A DNA stretch of 64,000 bases, taken from positions 5,743,001 through 5,807,000 of the forward strand of contig NZ_CP072597.1 in NCBI RefSeq assembly GCF_018847975.1, read 5' to 3'. The notes beneath the pieces are model-generated. The model saw only the letters and a list, made by a program, of their open reading frames with translations. It was not told the DNA's origin and did no database searches. Positions within the stretch are counted from its first letter, which is position 1. Every line of letters begins with the position of its first letter. Shown piece by piece: positions 18,186 to 25,440 of the stretch. The translations under genes were made by a program, and so were the position numbers. Source of the stretch: Lysobacter sp. K5869. GTDB taxonomy: Bacteria; Pseudomonadota; Gammaproteobacteria; Xanthomonadales; Xanthomonadaceae.

Positions 18186-20428
18186 GCAACGATTCCCTGC
18201 GCGACCGCTCGCTGCACGACCTGTTCCGCATGGAGGCGGACGGTCAGCGTCAGGTGCTGACCGAAGGCCTGCTGGCGCTGGAGCGCAACCCGACCGCGGC
18301 GGCGACGCTGGAGGAGTGCATGCGCGCGGCGCATTCGCTCAAGGGCGCGGCGCGCATCGTCGGGCTCGGCGCGGCGGTGGCGGTGGCGCATTCGATGGAA
18401 GACTGTCTGGTCGACGCGCAGCACGGCCGCTTGCTGCTGCGCCGGGGCATCATCGATGCGCTGCTGCGCGGCGTCGACTTGCTCGGCCGCATCGCCGACA
18501 CGCCCGCCGACGCGGCCGGCATCTGGACCACCGAAGAATCCGCGCAGGTGCTGGAATTCCGCGAAGCGCTGGCCGCCTCGCTGGCGGCGCCGGCCGCCGA
18601 AGAAACCCCGGCCCTGCCCGCGCCCGTCGCCGAAACCGAAGCCGCGACCGCGCACGACATGCCCGCCGAAGAAGGCGAAGAACGCGTTCTGCGCATCGCC
18701 GCGCGCAATCTGCACCGCATGCTCGGCCTCGCCAGCGAGGCCTTGGTCGAATCGCGCTGGCTCGATCCCTACATCCGTTCGCTGGCGCGGGTGAAGGAAC
18801 TGCAGCGCCGCTCGGCGCTGGCGCTGGATCGCTTGTCCGAACGCAACGCCGGTCTCGCCGCCGATCCTTCGTCGGCCGAATTGCTGGCGCGCGCGCAGGC
18901 CGACTTGGCCGAAAGCCAGCGCCTGCTCGGCGAACGCGTCGCCGCGCTGGACGCGTTCGACCGCCGCCTCGCGGGCGTCGCCCATGGTTTGTACGACGAA
19001 GCCTTGGCCAGCCATATGCGGCCGTTCGCCGACGGCACCCGCGGGTTCAAGCGCATGGTCCGCGACCTCGCCCGCGAACTGGGCAAGGAAGCGCGGCTGG
19101 AAATCGTCGGCAGCCGCACCCCGGTCGACCGCGACGTGCTGGCGCGGCTGGAAGCGCCGCTCGGGCATTTGCTGCGCAACGCGGTCGATCACGGCATCGA
19201 GGCGCCGGCGCAGCGGCTCGCGCGCGGCAAGCCGGCCGAGGGCGAAATCCGCCTGGAAGCGCATCACGTGTCGGGCCGCCTGGAAATCAAGATCGGCGAC
19301 GACGGCCAAGGCATCGACGCCGAGCGCATCCGCCGCGCGGTGATCGCGCGCGGCCTCGCCGACGAGGACACCGCGCAGCGTTTCGATCAGGACGAGTTGC
19401 TGGAATTCCTGTTCCTGCCCGGCTTCAGCCTGCGCGAGACGGTCACCGACATCTCCGGCCGCGGCGTCGGCCTGGACGCGGTGCAGAACATGGCCAAGCA
19501 GCTGCACGGCAGCGTGCGGGTGTTCTCGCAGCCCGACCAGGGCACGCGCTTCCAACTGCAGCTGCCGCTGACCACCTCGGTGCTGCGCGCGCTGTCGGTG
19601 GACATCGGCGGCGAAGCCTACGCGTTCCCGCTCGCGCGCATCGTCGCCACCGCGCTGGTCTCGCGCGAGCAGGTGCGCGCGCTGGAAGGCCGGCAATACT
19701 TCGAGCTCGGCGGCCGCGAAATCGGCTTGGTCTCCGCGCGGCAGGTGCTGGAAGGCGGCGACGGCGCGACCGCCGGCGCGCAACTGCCGGTGGTGGTGAT
19801 CGGCGGCGCCCACGGCGAGCATCTGTACGGGCTGGCGGTGGACCGCTTCGGCAGCGTGATCGAACTGGTGGTGCAGGCGCTCGATCCGCGCCTGGGCAAG
19901 GTCAAGGACATCGCCGCCGGCGCGATCCTCGACGACGGCACGCCGGTGCTGATCGTCGATGTCGACGATCTGCTGCGCTCGATCGAACGTCTGGTCGCCA
20001 CCGGCCATCTGGCCCAGGTCCGCCATCAGGACGGCGCCGCCGCGGTCGAACGCAAGCGCGTGCTCGTCGTCGACGATTCGCTGACCGTGCGCGAACTGCA
20101 GCGCAAGCTGATCGAAACCGGCGGCTACGCGGTGGAAGTCGCGGTCGACGGCATGGACGGCTGGAACGCGGTGCGGCTGAGCCGCTTCGATCTGGTGGTC
20201 ACCGACATCGACATGCCGCGCATGGACGGCATCGAGCTGGTCGAACTGATCAAGAAAGACCCGCATTTGCGCGAACTGCCGGTGATGATCGTGTCCTACA
20301 AGGACCGCGAGGAAGACCGGCGCCGCGGCCTCGACGCCGGCGCCGATTTCTATCTGAGCAAGGCCGGCTTCGACGAAGAAGCGCTGATGCAGGCGGTCGC
20401 CGATCTGATCGGAGGCCCGCTGGCATGA
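18182..20428 (+). CDS. wspE: Hybrid CheA-type histidine kinase with receiver domain
   Basis: 748 residues. The HPt domain carries phospho-acceptor His51 (RAAHSLKGAARIVG). It is followed by a Pro/Glu linker, dimerisation region, HATPase domain (NAVDHGIEAP, DDGQGID, GRGVGLDAV), CheW-like regulatory domain and a C-terminal receiver (about 625-745) with VVTDIDMPRMDG as the phosphorylation site. The CheA-REC fusion is the Wsp arrangement. WspE phosphorylates WspR to switch on c-di-GMP synthesis and WspF to reset the receptor. A 16-codon frame begins inside its stop (ATGA at 20425) and ends on the wspF start. Confidence 0.94.
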   Translation: MSNDSLRDRSLHDLFRMEADGQRQVLTEGLLALERNPTAAATLEECMRAAHSLKGAARIVGLGAAVAVAHSMEDCLVDAQHGRLLLRRGIIDALLRGVDLLGRIADTPADAAGIWTTEESAQVLEFREALAASLAAPAAEETPALPAPVAETEAATAHDMPAEEGEERVLRIAARNLHRMLGLASEALVESRWLDPYIRSLARVKELQRRSALALDRLSERNAGLAADPSSAELLARAQADLAESQRLLGERVAALDAFDRRLAGVAHGLYDEALASHMRPFADGTRGFKRMVRDLARELGKEARLEIVGSRTPVDRDVLARLEAPLGHLLRNAVDHGIEAPAQRLARGKPAEGEIRLEAHHVSGRLEIKIGDDGQGIDAERIRRAVIARGLADEDTAQRFDQDELLEFLFLPGFSLRETVTDISGRGVGLDAVQNMAKQLHGSVRVFSQPDQGTRFQLQLPLTTSVLRALSVDIGGEAYAFPLARIVATALVSREQVRALEGRQYFELGGREIGLVSARQVLEGGDGATAGAQLPVVVIGGAHGEHLYGLAVDRFGSVIELVVQALDPRLGKVKDIAAGAILDDGTPVLIVDVDDLLRSIERLVATGHLAQVRHQDGAAAVERKRVLVVDDSLTVRELQRKLIETGGYAVEVAVDGMDGWNAVRLSRFDLVVTDIDMPRMDGIELVELIKKDPHLRELPVMIVSYKDREEDRRRGLDAGADFYLSKAGFDEEALMQAVADLIGGPLA

Positions 20429-20475
20429 GCCCCACACCCGCGCAACCGCAAGCCGAATCAAGGACCACCGCGTGA
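20425..20475 (+). other. 16-codon bridging frame between wspE and wspF
   Basis: ATG at 20425 overlaps the wspE stop (ATGA), and the frame ends with TGA at 20473-20475, overlapping the GTG start of wspF (GTGA). The peptide is Pro/Gln/Thr-rich with no resemblance to a known product. It most likely carries ribosomes from wspE to wspF by termination-reinitiation instead of making a functional peptide. Confidence 0.45.
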
Positions 20476-21488
20476 GAATAGGCATCGTCAACGATCTGAG
20501 CATCGCCACCGAGGCGCTGCGGCGCGTGCTGGCGCGGCGCCCGGACCATCGCGTGGTCTGGGCCGCGGCCAGCGGCGCCGACGCCGTCGCCTGCTGCGCG
20601 CGCGACACGCCCGATGTGGTGCTGATGGATCTGGTGATGCCCGGCATGAACGGCGTGGAGGCCACGCGCCGGATCATGGCCGAGAGCCCGTGCCCGATCC
20701 TGGTGGTCACCGTCAGCGTCGGCGCGCACGCCGCGCTGGTGTACGAGGCGATGGGCCACGGCGCGCTCGACGCCACCGACATGCCCTCGCTCGGCAACGA
20801 GGAGGACAACGGCGCGGACAAGCTGTTGGCCAAGATCGATCTGATCGGACGCTTGTCCACCGCGCCCCCGCGCGCAGCGGTGCCGCGCGCGGCCGCGCCG
20901 GCGTCCTCGCGCAAGCTGCTGGCGATCGGCGCGTCCGCCGGCGGCCCCTCGGCGGTGGCGCGGGTGTTGGAAGGGCTGCCGCCGGAGTTTTCCGGCGCGG
21001 TCGCGGTGGTCCAGCACATCGACGAAAAATTCGCCCCCGGCATGGCCGATTGGCTCGGCCGCTATTCGCGCCTGCCGGTGCGCATCGCCGCGGTCGGCGA
21101 CACCCTGCAATCGGGTCATGTGCTGCTCGCGGCGACCAACGATCACCTGTCGCTGCGCGCCGACGGCCGCCTCGACTACGTGCGCGAACCGGTCGAATTG
21201 CCTTATCGTCCCTCCGTGGACGTGTTCTACAAGAGCGCCGCCGAACATTGGCGCGGCCCCATCGTCGGCGTGCTGCTGACCGGAATGGGGCGCGACGGCG
21301 CCGCCGGCCTGCGCCTGCTGCGCGAGCAAGGCCACCACACCATCGCCCAAGACCAAGCCTCCAGCGCGGTCTACGGCATGCCCAAGGCCGCGGCCGAACT
21401 CAATGCCGCGGTCGAAATCCTGCCGCTGGACCGCATCGCCGCGCGCTTGCGCGACCTATTCGCCCAGACTCAGACCTCTCCCCCATGA
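20472..21488 (+). CDS. wspF: CheB-type protein-glutamate methylesterase
   Basis: 338 residues from a GTG start. The receiver domain (1-125) has phospho-acceptor Asp53 in VVLMDLVMPGMNG. The linker (about 126-147) leads to the CheB catalytic domain with Ser155 in AIGASAGGPSAV, His182 in VVQHID and the Asp-containing block LTGMGRDGAAGL. It removes methyl groups from WspA; loss of WspF in Pseudomonas locks the system on and gives wrinkly colonies. Its stop overlaps the wspR start (ATGA). Confidence 0.93.
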   Translation: MRIGIVNDLSIATEALRRVLARRPDHRVVWAAASGADAVACCARDTPDVVLMDLVMPGMNGVEATRRIMAESPCPILVVTVSVGAHAALVYEAMGHGALDATDMPSLGNEEDNGADKLLAKIDLIGRLSTAPPRAAVPRAAAPASSRKLLAIGASAGGPSAVARVLEGLPPEFSGAVAVVQHIDEKFAPGMADWLGRYSRLPVRIAAVGDTLQSGHVLLAATNDHLSLRADGRLDYVREPVELPYRPSVDVFYKSAAEHWRGPIVGVLLTGMGRDGAAGLRLLREQGHHTIAQDQASSAVYGMPKAAAELNAAVEILPLDRIAARLRDLFAQTQTSPP

Positions 21489-22510
21489 GCGACCCCATCT
21501 TCCCCGGCCCGAACGAACCGCACCCGCACCTGCGCCAGCAACGGCTGGTGGTGTTGTTGGTCGACGACCAGCCGATCATCGGCGAGGCGGTGCGCCGCGC
21601 GCTGCTCAGCGAAGCCGACATCGATTTCCACTACTGCGCGCAAGCCGCCGAAGCCGTCGCCATGGCCGAGGCGCTGCGCCCGAACGTGATCATGCAGGAC
21701 CTGGTGATGCCCGGCGTGGACGGCATGACCCTGGTCCATCACTACCGCATCCATCCGGTGCTGAAGAACGTTCCGGTGATCGTGCTGTCGAGCAAGGAAG
21801 ACGCGGTGGTGAAGAGTCAGGCCTTCTCCACCGGCGCCACCGACTATCTGGTCAAGCTGCCCGATTCGATCGAACTGATCGCGCGCGTGCGCCACCACGC
21901 CCGCGCCTACCTCAACCAGATCGAGCGCGACGAAGCCTACCGCGTGCTCAGCGAGCACCAGCAGCGCCTGCTCGAACTCAACGAAACCCTGCGCCGGCTC
22001 AGCGACGTCGACGGCCTCACCGGCCTCAACAACCGCCGCTATCTGGATTCGTACCTGGACGCCGAATGGCGCCGCGCCCTGCGCGACGGCACCGACTTCT
22101 CGCTGCTGATGCTCGATGTCGACAACTTCAAGCTCTACAACGACTACTACGGCCATCTGGCCGGCGACGAAGTGCTCAAGGAAATCGCCGGGGTGATGCG
22201 CCACGCCGTGCAGCGCCCGGCGGACCTGACCGCGCGCTACGGCGGCGAGGAATTCACCGTCGTGCTGCCGTCCACCACGGCCGATGGCGCGCTCAAGATC
22301 GCCGAGCAGCTCTGCGCCGGCGTGCGCGCGCTCGCCTTGCCCAATCGCGCCGCGCCGTCCGGGCACGTCAGCGTCAGCATCGGCGTCGCTTGCGCGTCGC
22401 CCGCGCAAGGCGAGACGTATGCGGGGCTGCTGCGGATCGCGGATTTGGCGCTGTACGAAGCCAAGCGCGCCGGCAAGGATCGGGCGGTGTATCGGATGCG
22501 GGAAGAATAA
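21485..22510 (+). CDS. wspR: Response-regulator diguanylate cyclase
   Basis: 341 residues. A receiver domain (about 20-140, phospho-acceptor Asp72 in MQDLVMPGVDG) is joined by a helical stalk (about 145-172) to a GGDEF domain (about 175-338). The active site is GGEEF at 253-257, and the inhibitory I-site RxxD is intact at 244-247 (RPAD). The enzyme should therefore be active and subject to product inhibition. It makes c-di-GMP from two GTP on phosphorylation by WspE, promoting attachment and biofilm. It is the last gene of the operon; no clear terminator follows. Confidence 0.95.
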   Translation: MSDPIFPGPNEPHPHLRQQRLVVLLVDDQPIIGEAVRRALLSEADIDFHYCAQAAEAVAMAEALRPNVIMQDLVMPGVDGMTLVHHYRIHPVLKNVPVIVLSSKEDAVVKSQAFSTGATDYLVKLPDSIELIARVRHHARAYLNQIERDEAYRVLSEHQQRLLELNETLRRLSDVDGLTGLNNRRYLDSYLDAEWRRALRDGTDFSLLMLDVDNFKLYNDYYGHLAGDEVLKEIAGVMRHAVQRPADLTARYGGEEFTVVLPSTTADGALKIAEQLCAGVRALALPNRAAPSGHVSVSIGVACASPAQGETYAGLLRIADLALYEAKRAGKDRAVYRMREE

Positions 22511-22936
22511 GCGGCGGAACCGATGCGCGACCGATCGGTCGTGCGCGGTCGCCGCGAAGCCGGCGCGAGCGATGCGCCCTGCGTTCGCAGTCGAGGAGTG
22601 CGGCGCGCGATAAGACAACCGCGGTCGATACTCGGCCCTCGCGGCGGCCTGCGCCTCGCATTTCCCACCTCCCGGCCGCGGCGGACTCTCGAGTCGGCCC
22701 GGGGGCAGCGGGTCGTCGCGAACGACCGCGATATCGCGTGAGCGGCGCCCCGCCGCATCGCGCAGCGCGCCATCCCAACCGACGAAACGCGCCGCAGCGC
22801 GCAAAACCGCGACGGCCGCCCGCGCGCGTGGCACCCGCCGGCGGCGCTCTGCGTTGTTGTGGATGACCGGCTCCGCGCCGCGTCCGGCGCGCCCCCGCGG
22901 CGCCCGCCACCGACCATCGATCACAGGGGGTGATGT
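22511..22936. other. Intergenic, no gene seen
   Basis: 426 bases of GC-rich sequence after wspR. A palindromic patch (CGACCGATCGGTCG, near 22529-22542) is present but lacks a T-tract. Short frames here are Arg-rich and have no start context. The sequence just before 22937 is GGGGGTGATGT, which gives a G-rich ribosome-binding stretch for the next gene. Confidence 0.45.
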
Positions 22937-23842
22937 ATGGGAATTCTCAGGCCGCGCGCCTATCCGACCAAGCTGTTCTTCAACGCCGCCGACCACACTT
23001 ACGTCGAATGCGGCAGCGGCGGCATGGCCTGGGGCTGCTGGGGCGGCAAAACCGGGGGCCGCGCGCTGCGCGAAGCCAACGGCAGCACCAAGCGCGCCGA
23101 CGCCATCGCCGGACCGAAAGAACGCGCCGGGATCACCTGCTACCTCATCAACGGCGTCTGCCATCAAGCCGCCAACCGGGTCTTGTTCCCGGCCCGGATC
23201 ACGGTGGTCGGCGCGCGCGGCTATTCGCTGTCGAGCGCGATCTTCGGCGTGTACGGACGCCCCCGCGGCCCCCTCGGCACCTGCTCGGCGCCGTTCGATC
23301 AACACCCCGGCGTCAGCGGCGACTTGAGCGCTTGCCTGCACGGCGTGCGCGCCGGCTACGAGGAGCCGACCGACGACGATGCCGGCGAAGCGCACGGCCC
23401 GCCCGACTTCGAGGACGCCGCCTACATGGCCGAAGTGAACGCCCTGTACCAAGACCGTTACCTGCGCGCGCTCGGCGACGACGCCGACGCCTACGGCTTC
23501 CAGATGCAACATTTCGCCTTGCTCGTACAGCACAAGGAGCGCACCACCCCGCTGTCGCTGCAGCGCGGCGAACGCGAAGCGCTGATGATCGCGCGCAGCG
23601 ATTTCGAGAAGAACCGGATCGACGCAGAACAAGCGCTGGCCGCCACGCGCGACCCGCTCGCCTTCGCCGACGCCTTCGACGCACTGACCCTGAAGTTCCA
23701 GGACGACGCCGCCGAAGCGCTCAGCGCCGAGCACTACCGCGACCTGCTTGACCTTTCCCCGGAAGAGCGCATCGTGTTGGCGGACCCCGATATCGTGGCA
23801 TCGGCGTATGGCCTCAATCCCTCAGGACCGGCGGCTACCTGA
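22937..23842 (+). CDS. Unrecognised protein with a Cys/His-rich N-terminal domain
   Basis: 301 residues, no signal peptide or TM. The N-terminal domain (about 1-110) is rich in Gly and Cys (C25, C34, C68, C75) and contains ITCYLINGVCHQAANR followed by a GARGYSLSSAIFGVYGR block, a spacing that suggests a Cys/His active site or metal site. After a Pro/Asp linker, the C-terminal part (about 150-290) is helical and acidic. I do not recognise the family. The next gene overlaps its 3' end by 35 bases, so the two act as a unit. A hydrolase or toxin-like enzyme is conceivable, but nothing in the sequence proves it. Confidence 0.75.
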   Translation: MGILRPRAYPTKLFFNAADHTYVECGSGGMAWGCWGGKTGGRALREANGSTKRADAIAGPKERAGITCYLINGVCHQAANRVLFPARITVVGARGYSLSSAIFGVYGRPRGPLGTCSAPFDQHPGVSGDLSACLHGVRAGYEEPTDDDAGEAHGPPDFEDAAYMAEVNALYQDRYLRALGDDADAYGFQMQHFALLVQHKERTTPLSLQRGEREALMIARSDFEKNRIDAEQALAATRDPLAFADAFDALTLKFQDDAAEALSAEHYRDLLDLSPEERIVLADPDIVASAYGLNPSGPAAT

Positions 23843-24206
23843 TTTCGGGCCGAAACTGACCCGGGACGAATACGAGCGACGCATCGTCGCCCTCCACGAG
23901 GGTGCGCCGCCGTTGCCGAGCGACGAAGAAGAACGCCGCGCGCGCCGCGGCGAGCTCGAACTGCTGATCGATTACCGGCTTGGGCAAGACTTCCCGCAAG
24001 CGCGACGCGACGCGCTGTGGCGCTTGCAGAGCGGCTTGGACAAACGGCGGTTCTGGCATCTGCTGACGGGGCTGGTCGCCCACCCCGGCGATCCGTCGGC
24101 GGGGTTGGCGAAGGCGCAGGTGCGGGCGTTCGGCGAGGTTTTGGATTCGCTCGAATTGGGTGAGTTGCTGGAGCTGACGCCCGAAGAGCTCGAGCGGCTG
24201 CGATGA
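23808..24206 (+). CDS. Small charged cytoplasmic protein, partner of the preceding gene
   Basis: 132 residues, about a third charged, predicted mainly helical, no export signal. Blocks such as LTRDEYERRIVALHEGA and FWHLLTGLVAHP are distinctive, but I cannot place them in a family. It starts inside the 3' end of the preceding gene (35-base overlap), so expression is coupled. Size, charge and position are what one would expect of an immunity or regulatory partner, which is offered as a hypothesis only. An upstream in-frame start at 23748 would lengthen the overlap and adds unconserved-looking residues. Confidence 0.7.
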   Translation: MASIPQDRRLPDFGPKLTRDEYERRIVALHEGAPPLPSDEEERRARRGELELLIDYRLGQDFPQARRDALWRLQSGLDKRRFWHLLTGLVAHPGDPSAGLAKAQVRAFGEVLDSLELGELLELTPEELERLR

Positions 24207-24330
24207 GCTAAGGGCATGGCGCCGGCGGCATCGCCGAAACGGCTCGCTACTGGCAGACACCGCCGAACAAACCAACGATCTCCATCGAACGTATCGCACC
24301 GAAGCCGTAAGAGCGACGAGGCATAAGCAC

Positions 24331-24873
24331 ATGGACAAGCGGACTTCGGGAACGCTGGTGCGCTGGAACGATGAGCGCGGCTTCGGCTTTCTCGCTCCCG
24401 ACGGCGGCGGGCCGCAGGTGTTCATGCATGTGTCCGCATTGCTGGCCGACAGCCCGCGTCCGCAACTCAACGAGCGTTTCAGTTTCGACTTGGAAACCGA
24501 CGGCCGCGGCGGCCACAGAGCCGCCAGAGTGCGACGCCCGAACGAAGCCGCGCGCGTCCGCGCCAAGCCCTCGCGCCGCGCGCCCGCCGACCGCCGAAGC
24601 AAACCCGCGTGGCCGGCGGCCTTGATGCTGCTCGCTGCGCTCGGCGGCGCGGGTTGGTACGCCCATGGCCGCTGGAACGAGCGCCCGTCCGCACCACTGC
24701 CAGCGGCCGCCGCCGCGAAACCGATCGTGTCGCCCCATACCTGCGACGACCGCACTCAGTGCCATCAGATGAGCTCTTGCGAGGAAGCCCGCTATTTCCT
24801 CGCGCACTGCCCGAACGTCGAGATGGACGGAGATGGCGACGGCGTGCCGTGCGAGCAACAGTGGTGCCATTAG
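24331..24873 (+). CDS. Cold-shock domain, TM helix and excalibur Ca-binding domain fusion
   Basis: 180 residues. Residues 1-68 form a cold-shock-like OB fold with the RNP1-type GFGFLAPDGG and a FMHVSAL block. A basic Arg/Lys linker (about 69-92) leads to one TM helix (about 93-110). The C-terminal domain contains CDDRTQCHQMSSCEEARYF and ends DGDGDGVPCE (166-175), the excalibur calcium-binding signature with paired cysteines. The layout implies a cytoplasmic nucleic-acid-binding head and a periplasmic Ca-binding tail. Several proteobacterial proteins share this layout, but no function is established. Confidence 0.85.
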   Translation: MDKRTSGTLVRWNDERGFGFLAPDGGGPQVFMHVSALLADSPRPQLNERFSFDLETDGRGGHRAARVRRPNEAARVRAKPSRRAPADRRSKPAWPAALMLLAALGGAGWYAHGRWNERPSAPLPAAAAAKPIVSPHTCDDRTQCHQMSSCEEARYFLAHCPNVEMDGDGDGVPCEQQWCH

Positions 24874-25093
24874 CGCTTGCCGCAAGCGGCCTGCCGCCGA
24901 CTCGCAGGAGCTCCGCCGATTTCGCTATCGCAGCGGATCGCTTTCGCGGTCAAGGCATCGGAGACGTCGGCAAGACAGCACGGCAATCCGCGCAACGGCG
25001 AAGGCGATACCCGACCGGTGCCGGATCGACTGCGGAACGTTCTAGGGAAACCCCGCTTTCGCTCAGCGCCTTGCGCGCCGTCGGGGATGAAGA

Positions 25094-25167
25094 TGGAGCG
25101 GGTGATGGGAATCGAACCCACGCTAGCAGCTTGGGAAGCTGCAGTTCTACCATTGAACTACACCCGC
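25094..25167 (-). tRNA. tRNA-Gly (anticodon CCC)
   Basis: A full cloverleaf can be drawn on the minus strand. The acceptor stem is GCGGGTG/CACCCGC, the D arm includes AGTTCAATGGTAGAACT, the anticodon stem GCAGC/GCTGC closes the loop TTCCCAA (anticodon CCC), and the T arm contains GGGTTCGATTCCC. The 3' CCA is encoded at 25094-25096 after a U discriminator. It reads the Gly codon GGG. Confidence 0.95.
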
Positions 25168-25440
25168 GTCGGGTCGAAGTCTATTCTGCCGCCGCTCAGG
25201 AGGCAAATCCTAGCGATGGGCTTGCGCGATCGGGCTCGACGGTCGCCAAACCGGCGTGAAGCGCTCCGCCGGCTCGCGGGCGAGACATCCGGCCCAGTGC
25301 GCTGGAGCGGCGCCGTCGCGCTTAGGTCCAGATCACGCTTGCGACCGGAACCCCAAAAAAAAGAAACCGGGCCGCCAGGCCCGGTTTCCGATGCATCGAC
25401 ATCGCGCAACGTCGGCCCGCCAGGGCCGCCGTCGCCGATC
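25168..25440. other. Intergenic between tRNA-Gly and the GDSL autotransporter
   Basis: The tRNA promoter should lie in its left part (minus-strand transcription enters from the right). The right part holds the autotransporter's terminator at 25354-25388. No coding sequence was seen. Confidence 0.5.
25354..25388 (-). terminator. Rho-independent terminator of the GDSL autotransporter
   Basis: On the minus strand an 11-bp stem GAAACCGGGCC/GGCCCGGTTTC with a four-base loop is followed by a run of eight T, about 50 bases after the stop at 25441. Confidence 0.9.

Noticed and set aside
18035..21043. A 1002-codon minus-strand frame opposite wspE and wspF
   Set aside because: Antisense to genes with intact catalytic motifs; its His/Gln/Arg-rich sequence is typical of reverse-strand readings of GC-rich genes.
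22523..22741. Possible small gene after wspR
   Set aside because: Arg/Gly-rich frame, no ribosome site, no motif; fits a chance open frame in GC-rich DNA.
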